DNA from: Nitrospira sp.
Lineage (GTDB): Bacteria > Nitrospirota > Nitrospiria > Nitrospirales > Nitrospiraceae
Length of the DNA: 11,822 nucleotides
NCBI GenBank assembly: GCA_020697375.1
Contig: JAJFBJ010000124.1
Coordinates: forward strand, 1 to 11,822
Direction: 5' to 3'
This document shows positions 1-6,754 of this stretch, piece by piece (within the stretch, counting starts at the first letter, position 1; every line of letters begins with the position of its first letter). The translations under genes and the position numbers were made by a program. The notes under the pieces were generated by a model. The model did not search any database. It was not told where the DNA came from and saw only the letters and a program-made list of their open reading frames with translations.

Positions 1-827
1 GCAAACCCGAAGACGTGCAGCGGATTTCCCGCGTGGCGCGGCAAAAGTTCGGCGGCTTCGATACCTGGGTGAATAACGCCGGCGTGTCGATGTACGGGAG
101 GCTGCTGGACGAACCGATTGAAGATATGCGGCGCGTCTTTGAAACCAACTTTTGGGGTCTGGTCTATGGATCCCTCGAAGCGGCGCGGCACTTCAGGGAA
201 CGTCAGGAAGCAAGCGCAATCATCAACGTGGGGAGCACGCTGTCGGATCGCGCGCTGATTTTGCAAGGCATCTATTCCGCTTCCAAGCATGCCGTGAAGG
301 GCTTCACCGACGCGCTCCGCATGGAGCTGGAACAAGACGGCATTCCGGTTTCGGTCACATTGGTCCAACCAGGTGCGATCGACACTCCCTACCCGCGCCA
401 CGCAAAGAACTACATGGACAGCGAACCCACCAATCCGCCGCCTGTCTATGCGCCGGAAACAGTGGCCCGCACGATTCTCCATTGCGCCGAAACCGCAGAG
501 CGGCAGGTTTTCGTCGGCGCGGGCGGCAAAGGTATCCCAATGCTGGGCTACTATGCGCCCCGGCTCGCGGACCTGCTGATGGAGTCCCTCTTCGCCCGAC
601 AGCAGCAGACCGGCCGTCCGGCAAGGTCGCTCGAGGATAATGGCCTGGACCATCCATCAGGCGACCTCCAGGAGCGGGGCGATTATCGAGGCCACGTCTC
701 GGAAACCAGCCTGTACACAACCGCATCCCTGCATCCCTTGCTGACCGGAGCCGCTCTCGTGGGCGCAGGCCTGGTCTTGAAAGCCTTCTGGCCTTCGCCA
801 GGAAATGGTGGACGCATGAGAAATTGA
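1..827 (+). CDS. SDR family oxidoreductase, 5' end missing
   Basis: Classical short-chain dehydrogenase/reductase, expected to catalyse NAD(P)-dependent carbonyl/alcohol interconversion; the substrate is unknown. The frame is open from position 3 to the TGA at 825-827. The GTG at 15 is an internal codon, because coding sequence of the family continues upstream of it, so the start and the nucleotide-binding TGxxxGxG segment lie outside the window. Visible motifs are NNAG (72-83), the catalytic Ser in VGS (234-236), and Tyr and Lys of YSASK (273-275 and 285-287), followed by a typical QPGAIDTP loop. After the fold comes a C-terminal extension that ends in a hydrophobic stretch, LLTGAALVGAGLVL (about 738-779), which may anchor it to a membrane. 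The DUF4142-like gene starts 53 bp downstream on the same strand, so an operon is likely. It resembles the second SDR at 8306-9232 in motifs and extended length. The family is certain; the reaction is not. Confidence 0.93.
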   Translation, partial: KPEDVQRISRVARQKFGGFDTWVNNAGVSMYGRLLDEPIEDMRRVFETNFWGLVYGSLEAARHFRERQEASAIINVGSTLSDRALILQGIYSASKHAVKGFTDALRMELEQDGIPVSVTLVQPGAIDTPYPRHAKNYMDSEPTNPPPVYAPETVARTILHCAETAERQVFVGAGGKGIPMLGYYAPRLADLLMESLFARQQQTGRPARSLEDNGLDHPSGDLQERGDYRGHVSETSLYTTASLHPLLTGAALVGAGLVLKAFWPSPGNGGRMRN

Positions 828-880
828 TTTAGGGACAAGGGCGCCTGTCACAGGTAAGACCCAAACGAATCGGAGGATTC

Positions 881-2011
881 ATGAATGTGAAGCAATTCGG
901 CGCTTTTACAACAGGCCTGGTCGCAGTCGGGGTGCTTGCGCGGCAAGCGACCAGAGGTACATGGAATCAAGATTCGGCCACCGGCCGGAGTACCGGCCGC
1001 ACCGATCGCAAGAAGGTGGACCGGCTGATTGCGGACCTGCCCCCCCGGCCGCGGGTCGCCGCCCTTCAGATGCTGGAGCAGTACGGAGTCCCGCAAGAAG
1101 CCACGTCGGAACAGCTGATCTGGCACGAGACAGGCCCGTTCAAGAGGATCACCGTCACCAGAGCCGAGCATCATCATGATTTTCCGTTTCCCCATATGGA
1201 TTACCTGGAACATACCATCTCCTACCTCGTGCCGGTTGAGAAGGCCGCCGACCTCTCCGCGTATGACGCCAGCCTGACCTTCGACCGAACCAGAGGCGAG
1301 ATGTCGGCGCGATGCGACTTGGAAGGACATAACATCCTGACGCTGAACCTCGCGCACGAGATCGTCTGTGGGAAGAAGGACACGAAACAGGCCCGGCAGG
1401 CATTCAGCCACCAGGTTCTGGAGGATTGGGCTGGAGAGCATCCTTCCTATGTGGAATCGCTTCAGGTCGAGCCGGCCATGGCCTCCACGACCTATTCGGA
1501 CACACCCACCATTCCCGGATCACCCCAGCGCGCCGCAGCGGTCGGAAGCGAAGTCAAGACAGAGGGCGATGCGGAAGTCCTTGGGTTCGTGGTGGCGGCC
1601 AACCTGAACGAGATCCTCGCCGCCGCTCACACGTCAAAGGAGCAGCCCGGACCAGCAGTGCTGGAATACGCGACCATGCTGCATAAGAAGCACGGAAAGA
1701 ACCTGCAGGAGGCATTGGATCTTGGCCGGCAGATCGGCGTGACGCCTATCGTCACCCCGGCGGTGGACTCACTCCTGGTGAAGGGCGCGCGGGAACTCGC
1801 CGCGCTGGTTCCGCTCCGCGGCAAGCGGTACGGCAGGGCTTACATGGAGGCGATGATCGTGAGTCACCAGGAAGCGCTGACCATGATCGACAGCCGACTC
1901 ATGCATGACGCGGAGAGCCAATCCGTCAAACGACATCTCACTCAAACGAGTGAGCAGGTCGCCATGCATTTGGAGAAGGCGAAACACCTACATGCAGAGC
2001 TCCGGCACTAG
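881..2011 (+). CDS. Hypothetical protein with C-terminal DUF4142-like helical domain
   Basis: A 376-aa protein of unknown function. The start is supported by GGAGG four bases before the ATG. Residues 7-20 form a short hydrophobic N-terminal segment that could be a membrane anchor. Residues about 75-195 form a region I do not recognise, with a histidine cluster (H97, H98, H99, H105). Residues about 228-374 look like a DUF4142-type ferritin-like helical bundle: an AEVLGFVVAANLNEI opening, a YATMLHKKHGKNLQEAL helix, then YMEAMIVSHQEALTMID and a final helix. DUF4142 proteins are usually about 150-200 aa exported proteins linked to stress, so this one carries a large extra N-terminal part. It lies 53 bp after the SDR and 51 bp before the PfpI gene, consistent with one operon. 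The DUF4142 call rests on remembered family pattern, without a profile search. Confidence 0.75.
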   Translation: MNVKQFGAFTTGLVAVGVLARQATRGTWNQDSATGRSTGRTDRKKVDRLIADLPPRPRVAALQMLEQYGVPQEATSEQLIWHETGPFKRITVTRAEHHHDFPFPHMDYLEHTISYLVPVEKAADLSAYDASLTFDRTRGEMSARCDLEGHNILTLNLAHEIVCGKKDTKQARQAFSHQVLEDWAGEHPSYVESLQVEPAMASTTYSDTPTIPGSPQRAAAVGSEVKTEGDAEVLGFVVAANLNEILAAAHTSKEQPGPAVLEYATMLHKKHGKNLQEALDLGRQIGVTPIVTPAVDSLLVKGARELAALVPLRGKRYGRAYMEAMIVSHQEALTMIDSRLMHDAESQSVKRHLTQTSEQVAMHLEKAKHLHAELRH

Positions 2012-2062
2012 CACTGTGCCGCTGAATCCATCGTGACAGGCATGCTGCGAAAGGAATGAATC

Positions 2063-2614
2063 ATGACACAAGCGTTACAAGGCAAGAAGATCGCGATCCT
2101 GGTCGCGGATGGTTTTGAACAGGTCGAACTGACCGAGCCGCGCAAGGCGCTGGAGCAGGCAGGCGCCAAGGTCCTGGTGATTTCTCCGGCTGAGAAGAAA
2201 GTCAAAGGCTGGAACCATACTGAGTGGGGCGACGAGATCAAGGTCGATACCGCGCTCGATGCCGCCGATCCCGCCCAGTACCAGGCGCTTGTCCTGCCGG
2301 GCGGGGTGATGAATCCGGATAAGCTCAGACGAAATCAGAAGGCGCTGTCCTTCGTCAAGGCATTCTTCGACGGAAGGAAACCTGTCGCCGTCATCTGTCA
2401 CGGTGCCTGGACGTTGATCGATGCCGGGGTGGCGCGAGGTCGCAAGCTCACCTCATATCCCTCGCTCCAGACCGATCTCAAGAACGCGGGAGCGTTATGG
2501 GTCGATGAGGAGGTGATCGTGGATCGCGGTTTGATTTCGAGCCGGAGGCCCGACGACCTCCCCGCTTTCAATAAAAAAATGGTCGAAGAATTCGCCCAGG
2601 CCCAGCCGACCTGA
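2063..2614 (+). CDS. DJ-1/PfpI family protein (type 1 glutamine amidotransferase-like)
   Basis: A 183-aa protein, the usual size for the PfpI/YhbO branch of the DJ-1 superfamily. The nucleophile elbow is AVICHGAW, with Cys112 and the adjacent His113 typical of the PfpI type. The N-terminal GFEQVELTEP loop provides an acidic residue (Glu22 aligns with DJ-1 Glu18). The VLPGG turn and the RRPDDLPAF C-terminal motif are also characteristic. Members have been described as proteases, glyoxalases or protein/nucleotide deglycases, and as stress-protection proteins; which activity applies here cannot be told from sequence. AAAGGA lies seven bases ahead of the ATG. It sits 51 bp after the DUF4142-like gene. 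The location is probably cytoplasmic, as there is no signal peptide. Its place beside SDR and aldehyde-dehydrogenase-like genes fits carbonyl-stress defence (inference). Confidence 0.93.
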   Translation: MTQALQGKKIAILVADGFEQVELTEPRKALEQAGAKVLVISPAEKKVKGWNHTEWGDEIKVDTALDAADPAQYQALVLPGGVMNPDKLRRNQKALSFVKAFFDGRKPVAVICHGAWTLIDAGVARGRKLTSYPSLQTDLKNAGALWVDEEVIVDRGLISSRRPDDLPAFNKKMVEEFAQAQPT

Positions 2615-2629
2615 GCTCAGGCTGCATAG

Positions 2630-2670
2630 AAGATGACGACGAAACAGCAGTAACTCCTGGCCGTCATCTT
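2630..2670 (+). terminator. Possible hairpin after the PfpI gene
   Basis: Nine-base arms AAGATGACG (2630-2638) and CGTCATCTT (2662-2670) are perfectly complementary around a 23-base loop, starting 16 bases after the PfpI stop. No T-tract follows, so this may be a weak or factor-assisted terminator, or an RNA-stabilising stem. A 10-bp palindrome, CTGAGCTCAG, also overlaps the PfpI stop codon at 2611-2620. Confidence 0.3.
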
Positions 2671-2857
2671 GATCGAAGAGCCGCGGAGCGCCGTGGCGTT
2701 GCCTGGCTAGGTCCTGTCCGGACTACGGACCGCGAGTGTTTTCGAAAGGAAGCGCTCTGGAGGTTGCAAGCTCGCTCAGACGTTCAGCCATGCGCAGCAA
2801 GCGTCGCAAAGGAACGCCGTATCACTGGGCCATGTCCATGCTGAATTTTCACACTAA

Positions 2858-3112
2858 TCGGGCGGGCAAGAGTTTGACCGGCACACAAAAATCAAGATTG
2901 GAACACTCAAGGGCCCTATTCTGTAAGACGAAGTGAAGGAAACGCTCCGCGTCATCTCTCGTGTGCCGGGCGTGCATGAGGTCAGGAACCGTCTGGATCT
3001 CCACCGGGAGGCCGAGGGGATCGCGGGGCTGCAAGGACGGTCCGATTCCAACGGAAGTAGGAGCAGGATCACGGTGGAACTGCCAGACAAAAACATCGCA
3101 ACAGGTTCCTGA
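2858..3112 (+). pseudogene. Decayed BON-domain gene
   Basis: The frame through 2858-3112 reads like a BON domain interrupted by a TAA at 2924-2926. Before the stop it gives KIKIGTLKGPIL (2888-2923); directly after it gives DEVKETLRVISRVPGVHEVRNRLDLHREAEGIAGLQG. This matches the family pattern of a strand and Gly-x-(L/I)-x-G-x-(I/V) motif, a helix, then R-x-V-x-G-V-x-x-V-x-N-x-L and the trailing IPxLQG. BON proteins are periplasmic or membrane-associated, often osmotic or envelope stress related. Upstream, the same frame has another TAA at 2855-2857 and only scattered resemblance (LGHV, FSH), so the N-terminal part looks eroded or frameshifted. A GTG at 2933 could in principle make a 59-aa remnant. 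I read it as a broken gene; a sequencing error at one base would not repair the upstream part. Confidence 0.6.
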
Positions 3113-3154
3113 CGAGCCACCGATAGTTAGGACCTCTCCAAATGGAGCGAACAC

Positions 3155-3274
3155 ATGACCCGATATTTCAAAAGGGGCTATGGCATCGAGGTGACCGTGA
3201 TTCTCGTTCTGCTCTGTACCATCCTGACCGGCTGTCCGCCATATCACACGCATGATCATCAGAAAGGGAGGTGA
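3155..3274 (+). CDS. 39-residue lipoprotein (small gene)
   Basis: A short gene with GGAG seven bases before its ATG. The product has a basic N-terminus (MTRYFKRGYG), a hydrophobic stretch VTVILVLLCTIL (residues 13-24) and a lipobox LTGC with Cys27 as the acylated residue, a clear type II signal peptide. The mature peptide would be only 13 residues, CPPYHTHDHQKGR, with three alternate histidines. Its stop codon (3272-3274) overlaps the Shine-Dalgarno of the next gene, whose ATG is four bases later, so the two are very likely co-translated. Function is unknown; the histidines could bind metal, or this may be the surviving front of a longer lipoprotein. The signal sequence and ribosome site make a chance ORF unlikely. 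Confidence 0.7.
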   Translation: MTRYFKRGYGIEVTVILVLLCTILTGCPPYHTHDHQKGR

Positions 3275-3278
3275 CGCG

Positions 3279-3617
3279 ATGCTGGTTGAACTCGCAATCA
3301 TTCCATTGGGCAAGGGGCCTCACATGATCGCGCCGGCCATTGCCCTGATCGAATCGTCCGGATTGCGCTATCAATTGACTCAATCAGGGACATGTCTCGA
3401 GGGAGAATGGGATCGCGTGATGCCGCTCATACGCCGATGCCATGATCTTGTTCGTGAGGGTTCACCTCATGTGATCACCACGATCAAAATTGAGGATGAA
3501 GACGGGGAGCATCAGAATCTCTCTGGCAATGTCTCTTCGGTAAACGAACAAATGGATGCGGGACGGACAAGCGGCCGGGCTCCGATTACCGTTGAAACGT
3601 TCCCGTCACATCCTTAA
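3279..3617 (+). CDS. MTH1187 family thiamine-binding protein (DUF77)
   Basis: A 112-aa protein. The family signature is clear: MLVELAIIPLGKG at the start, SGLRYQLTQSGTCLEGEWDRVMPLIRRCHD in the middle and VITTIKIEDEDG after it, as in the MTH1187/YkoF-like ferredoxin-fold proteins that bind thiamine or related pyrimidines. The core ends near residue 93; the last 20 residues (TSGRAPITVETFPSHP) are a nonconserved tail. An ATG at 3252 in the same frame would add nine residues, but the strong AAAGGGAGGTGA at 3263-3274 sits directly in front of 3279 and decides the start. It is probably a cytoplasmic homotetramer. No thiamine biosynthesis gene or riboswitch is visible nearby, so the link to its lipoprotein neighbour is unexplained. 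Confidence 0.88.
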   Translation: MLVELAIIPLGKGPHMIAPAIALIESSGLRYQLTQSGTCLEGEWDRVMPLIRRCHDLVREGSPHVITTIKIEDEDGEHQNLSGNVSSVNEQMDAGRTSGRAPITVETFPSHP

Positions 3618-3701
3618 CCCGGACTATTCCTGAATACCTGAAAGGAACCGGTGTCGGTGGATAGAGAAGTGGGATCTTATGAAACGGCGCCCGGATGAGT
3701 T

Positions 3702-3736
3702 CCCGCCGCTCCATGTTGCATGAATGGAGCGGCGGG
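3702..3736. terminator. Bidirectional hairpin between convergent operons
   Basis: A perfect 13-bp stem, CCCGCCGCTCCAT (3702-3714) with ATGGAGCGGCGGG (3724-3736), closes a 9-base loop. It lies 84 bp after the thiamine-binding gene stop (plus) and 16 bp after the minus-strand stop at 3753. Neither side has a clean T-tract, but its place between two converging units strongly suggests a shared terminator or 3'-end stabiliser. The rest of 3618-3752 shows nothing else I can support. Confidence 0.65.
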
Positions 3737-3752
3737 TCTCAATAATCGCCCG

Positions 3753-4475
3753 TTACTTTACTTTTTTGTGTCCGCTATCTGAGCTTTTGTGCCCGGCGCT
3801 TGACCCGGATGACTTGTCCATGGCGACCTTCTGAATGGTCGTTGCCGTCCCCATATCAGACCCTTCGATCCGCACCTGGTCTCCCACTTTGAATTGGCAG
3901 CCTTCCTTGCCGCCCACTACGAAACCGGAGCCTTTCGCCACATCCTCATTCGCCTTCGGATCGGTCGTCCCGACGACGTCTTTCAACTTGCTCGGATCCT
4001 TGGACAGGGCCCCGACCTTTTCCTGTGTGCCGCTTTCCTTAAGCTGTTGCATCATTTCCTGTTCCGACACTACCCGGTCGCCCTTGCCGGCCTGCTTTTC
4101 CATGAACTGAGTGGGCGGAATTTCCTCATGCTCTTTCCCGCTTTGCTGACCAGTCTTGAATTTGGTTCCCTGCCCCTCCGAGCAGACTAAATTCGTATCT
4201 TTGGTGACACGCAGACTGATTTGCTGCCCGCGGTCTCCTTCAATCGAATACTGTTCGCCTTGAATCCCGCTGATCTTACCCACAATGATGTCAGGACCAC
4301 CCTTGATGACATTCGAGGATTCACCTGCATGCCCCAACCCTACTCCTTGCTGCCCCGTTTCATCGGTATGTTCGCCTTTCGCGGTTCCACCGGCAGCAAA
4401 AACCGACGAGGGGGCACTTGAAAGAAGTATCGCGGCCAATGCGATAAAACCGACATCTCTCCGTATCGCTCTCAT
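3753..4475 (-). CDS. Secreted hypothetical protein with two-cysteine core
   Basis: A 240-aa protein I cannot assign to a family. It has a standard signal peptide: MRAIRR, the hydrophobic stretch GFIALAAILLSS, and cleavage after about residue 28 (VFA-A-GG), so it should be periplasmic. The start is supported by CGGAGGTGA five bases ahead of the ATG. Residues 62-97 form a beta-rich stretch (IIVGKISGIQGEQYSIEGDRGQQISLRV) of the kind seen in small OB/SH3-like barrels. Residues 185-217 (GFVVGGKEGCQFKVGDQVRIEG...TTIQKV) look like another. Each is followed by or contains a single cysteine (C98, C193), which could pair. Between them lies a charged helical part (133-182), and the tail (220-240) is Ser/His/Lys-rich. 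It is the last gene of the minus-strand run, 47 bp after the small lipoprotein gene. Confidence 0.75.
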   Translation of the reverse strand: MRAIRRDVGFIALAAILLSSAPSSVFAAGGTAKGEHTDETGQQGVGLGHAGESSNVIKGGPDIIVGKISGIQGEQYSIEGDRGQQISLRVTKDTNLVCSEGQGTKFKTGQQSGKEHEEIPPTQFMEKQAGKGDRVVSEQEMMQQLKESGTQEKVGALSKDPSKLKDVVGTTDPKANEDVAKGSGFVVGGKEGCQFKVGDQVRIEGSDMGTATTIQKVAMDKSSGSSAGHKSSDSGHKKVK

Positions 4476-4522
4476 CCGTCACCTCCGTTTTTGTCGACTC
4501 GTGAGTATCTGTTCATTCTTAC

Positions 4523-4744
4523 TTAGCCGCCGGGAGAACCCCCGGTCGGCTGTACCACTTCGCCGGTTTGAGGCTGTCCTGTCGGTTGGTCCGGATGGGT
4601 CTCTTTTTTATCAGACGATGTGGATGACCCCAAGGGGTCAGCCGCCGGCTTGGTCGACTGGTTCGCTCCTTGATCACAGCCGGCGAATAAAGCCATGGAA
4701 CAGACCAGCGAGCCAAGCCAAAGAGAGCATGTCATCGATCGCAT
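4523..4744 (-). CDS. Small lipoprotein, 73 aa
   Basis: The ORF could open at 4807, but AGGAGG six bases before the ATG at 4744 fixes the start there; only that product begins with a proper signal peptide. Residues 1-22 are MRSMTCSLWLGSLVCSMALFAG, followed by Cys23 in a lipobox-like LFAGC (Phe at -3 is acceptable but not ideal). The mature 51 residues are low-complexity, rich in Ser, Thr, Pro, Gly, Gln and Asp, with no fold or motif visible, typical of small anchored envelope peptides. It lies 59 bp after the 242-aa ferritin-like gene and 47 bp before the secreted protein gene, all on the minus strand. No function can be assigned. Confidence 0.72.
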   Translation of the reverse strand: MRSMTCSLWLGSLVCSMALFAGCDQGANQSTKPAADPLGSSTSSDKKETHPDQPTGQPQTGEVVQPTGGSPGG

Positions 4745-4803
4745 AAATCCCTCCTGAGAATCCAGGGCCTGGACAGGTTGAACTACCCGGCCTCTCGCGG
4801 TGG

Positions 4804-5532
4804 TCAACGAGCCGCCTCAGCCAATACGGTATGTTGCATGAGTTGCCGGATTGTCTCGAGATGTTGCTCCTCTTCCGCGAGAGCGATCTTGAATTTTTCA
4901 GCCATGTCGGTTTGCCCCATATCCAGGGCAAGCTTGATGAGCATGTCCCATCCGTCTCGGTCGGCCAATTCTGCAATATGGATGGCATGGATGCTCTGCG
5001 CGACCGATGTCCGAGGATCCGTGATCACCTGCATCAGACCCGCCGACGCGACCCCGTTCACATCGGCTTCCGGTGTCTGCGCAGTCGGGTCCGCTCCGAG
5101 TTCACGCATGGCGTCCCACAGGAGCGCGAAGTGGCGGGCCTCGTCGTCCCGGAATTTCTTGAGTTGTTGGAGAGAGCTGGCTTCGACTTCGTCAGTTCGG
5201 ATCGAGCATTTTCCCAACAATGCGTCATATAACCTGGTCCCCGTCCTCTCGAACGCCAGCCGGCCGGCCAATTTATCGAGTAGGACTTCCGGCTGATTCC
5301 CCATCAGTTTCTGCAGCCCCGTCTTGGCGGCCCCTTTAAACGTGCCAGGCATGGGGACCGAACCGATCGGGTCTGCCTCGGAGATATGCCGCTCTCGATA
5401 GGACGCCAAGGTCATTTCGTCACCTTCTGAACTGGGCGAGGCATCCTCCGCTCCTTGAATCAGCGCCTTGGCGTCATCAGGAGACATGTCGATGCCGGTC
5501 CGGTTCATGCCGCTTTCCGTCGGTCTTTTCAT
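4804..5532 (-). CDS. Ferritin-like diiron-type protein, 242 aa
   Basis: A cytoplasmic protein, as no signal peptide is seen. Residues about 1-65 are polar and probably disordered. From about residue 84 a four-helix ferritin-like bundle follows. Candidate metal ligands fall in the expected order: Glu95 (AFERTG), Glu131/His134 (DDEARHFALLW), Glu188 (HIAELADRDGW), and Glu221/His224 (EEEQHLETI). That E...ExxH...E...ExxH layout is the signature of rubrerythrin/ferritin-like carboxylate-bridged diiron sites, used for iron storage, peroxide reduction or oxidation chemistry; which one applies here is unknown. Its ATG overlaps the stop of the upstream 391-aa gene by four bases (ATGA), so translation is probably coupled and the two products may work together. 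The lipoprotein gene follows after 59 bp. Confidence 0.85.
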   Translation of the reverse strand: MKRPTESGMNRTGIDMSPDDAKALIQGAEDASPSSEGDEMTLASYRERHISEADPIGSVPMPGTFKGAAKTGLQKLMGNQPEVLLDKLAGRLAFERTGTRLYDALLGKCSIRTDEVEASSLQQLKKFRDDEARHFALLWDAMRELGADPTAQTPEADVNGVASAGLMQVITDPRTSVAQSIHAIHIAELADRDGWDMLIKLALDMGQTDMAEKFKIALAEEEQHLETIRQLMQHTVLAEAAR

Positions 5533-6704
5533 ACTGCCACCCCCATTTTCTTACTCAATTCTGTGCCGGGCGCCCATTGGTAGCCTGCCGCCACCGTCTC
5601 GGTGGGCGACCCCTCCGAGTTCATGTGCCGGCGATAATTCAGTGAGCGCTCCGGTTCCTGGTTCTTGTTGCTGATGATTTCTTTGCCATTGGCCCGGAAA
5701 TGCACTTCATCCTGCAGGACCTGCCGCACGAACTCCCGTTGACTCTTGTACGCGATCGGCTCAGGAAGCGTTTGCGGCAGCAGCTCCGCCGGATCACGAC
5801 CTTCGAGTTTTTTGAACAGGTCCATGACAAAGTGCAGGTGACCCAGTTCGTAATCCACGAAACGTTCCCACAAAGCCTTGATACGCGGATTGTCTTCCTG
5901 CGCCGCGCAACTGTAATAGTTGTAGACTTCGGTCGCTTCGTGAAGCAGCCACTTCTCCATCCAGGTTTCAGTCGGGTCGATGATGGATTCATATTGGGTC
6001 ACATGCTGCTCTTCGATCGACGCGATTTCAGCATAGAGCTGCCGCGCCAGGGGATCGGCGAACAGAGGACCGATGTTCATGTAGTAATCATGCGTCTGAT
6101 GTTCGCCCGCCATGATCGTGAGGGAATTGAGTTTCGTCAGGGGATGCGCCGTCTGCTTATCGTAATGGTCCCGGAGGTCATCCGCGGGATGGCGATGTTC
6201 CTCCGCCGTGGGACGACCCGGCATCAGGTCTGTATAGCATTGAAGGATGTTGTTCGCATCCTTGCCTTCGAGCCGGTCCAGCAAGGCGGAATAACGGTAC
6301 AGGTGGTCGAAATCCTCCAGCAGCCCGAACCGCATGACTTGCGCGATGTAGGAATCCGGTTCCTGCTGCGCCAGGCTTGCCGTGACCTCTACCGCAACCT
6401 GTTCGTAACCGATGGTGGTTTCCAGCGGCGACTGATCCGCCGGCAGCAGCCAATTCACGACCGTTTGCTGGTGCTGCTCAACCCGGCGGACCAGCGCGAG
6501 CGGCAACTGCAGCTCTTTATTCATGCGCGCGCAAGCGTGGCCGAAGCGCGACGCCTCGCACTCGATGCCGTTCATGAGAATAATGCGCACGCGAGTGAAG
6601 GCGTCGTCGTTTAACTTGCTGATGGGCTTCGGCGCAAGATCCCGCCAGGTGAACCGCTGCTTGTCCAGCGGCACACCCTTATTCGCCCAAATGTCTATGG
6701 CCAT
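5529..6704 (-). CDS. Ferritin-like protein with two helical halves, 391 aa
   Basis: A 391-aa soluble protein rich in long helices and Glu/His motifs. The start has AAGGAG seven bases upstream. The first half (about 33-145) holds IECEASRFGH (E48, E50, H56), YEQVAVEV (E101, E106) and LEDFDHLYRY (E130, H134). The second half (about 190-300) holds GEHQTHDYYM (E201, H205), SIEEQHVTQYE (E231, H234), LLHEATEVYNYY (E256, E259) and YELGHLHFVMDL (E286, H289). This suggests two ferritin-like bundles, of which the second looks better conserved as a diiron site. Residues 315-391 are a C-terminal extension. I recognise the general ferritin-like character but not a named subfamily. It is translationally coupled to the 242-aa ferritin-like gene and begins 50 bp after the outer-membrane gene ends. 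The likely role is iron or oxidative stress handling (inference). Confidence 0.82.
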   Translation of the reverse strand: MAIDIWANKGVPLDKQRFTWRDLAPKPISKLNDDAFTRVRIILMNGIECEASRFGHACARMNKELQLPLALVRRVEQHQQTVVNWLLPADQSPLETTIGYEQVAVEVTASLAQQEPDSYIAQVMRFGLLEDFDHLYRYSALLDRLEGKDANNILQCYTDLMPGRPTAEEHRHPADDLRDHYDKQTAHPLTKLNSLTIMAGEHQTHDYYMNIGPLFADPLARQLYAEIASIEEQHVTQYESIIDPTETWMEKWLLHEATEVYNYYSCAAQEDNPRIKALWERFVDYELGHLHFVMDLFKKLEGRDPAELLPQTLPEPIAYKSQREFVRQVLQDEVHFRANGKEIISNKNQEPERSLNYRRHMNSEGSPTETVAAGYQWAPGTELSKKMGVAV

Positions 6705-6732
6705 ATCAGTACTCCTTATCTCTATAGATCAC

Positions 6733-6749
6733 GGTCCGCTTGCCGGACC
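6733..6749 (-). other. Intercistronic hairpin
   Basis: GGTCCG (6733-6738) and CGGACC (6744-6749) make a perfect 6-bp stem with a 5-base loop in the 50-bp gap between the outer-membrane gene stop and the ferritin-like gene start. There is no T-tract. It could lower read-through or protect the upstream message, giving different levels of the two products. Confidence 0.35.
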
Positions 6750-6754
6750 CGTCG

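Noticed and set aside
978..999. Repeated ACCGGCCG octamer
   Set aside because: It lies inside the DUF4142-like gene, encoding TGRSTGRT; this is explained by codon use and shows no regulatory context.
2736..2936. 66-codon GTG frame upstream of the BON remnant
   Set aside because: No convincing ribosome site and no family pattern; it ends inside the BON region in a different frame. It may contain frameshifted pieces of the old N-terminus, but I cannot show that.
3252..3278. Longer start for the thiamine-binding protein
   Set aside because: The ATG at 3279 directly follows AAAGGGAGGTGA, and family members begin with MLVE-type sequence; the extra nine residues would translate the ribosome site itself.
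2849..3313. 154-codon open frame on the minus strand
   Set aside because: It covers the BON remnant and the small lipoprotein gene in antisense, has no recognisable motif, and its start lies inside the thiamine-binding gene.
5700..6614. 304-codon open frame on the plus strand
   Set aside because: It is exactly antisense to the 391-aa ferritin-like gene, whose motifs, ribosome site and coupling are clear; the translation of this frame is Arg/Leu/Val-rich and resembles no family.
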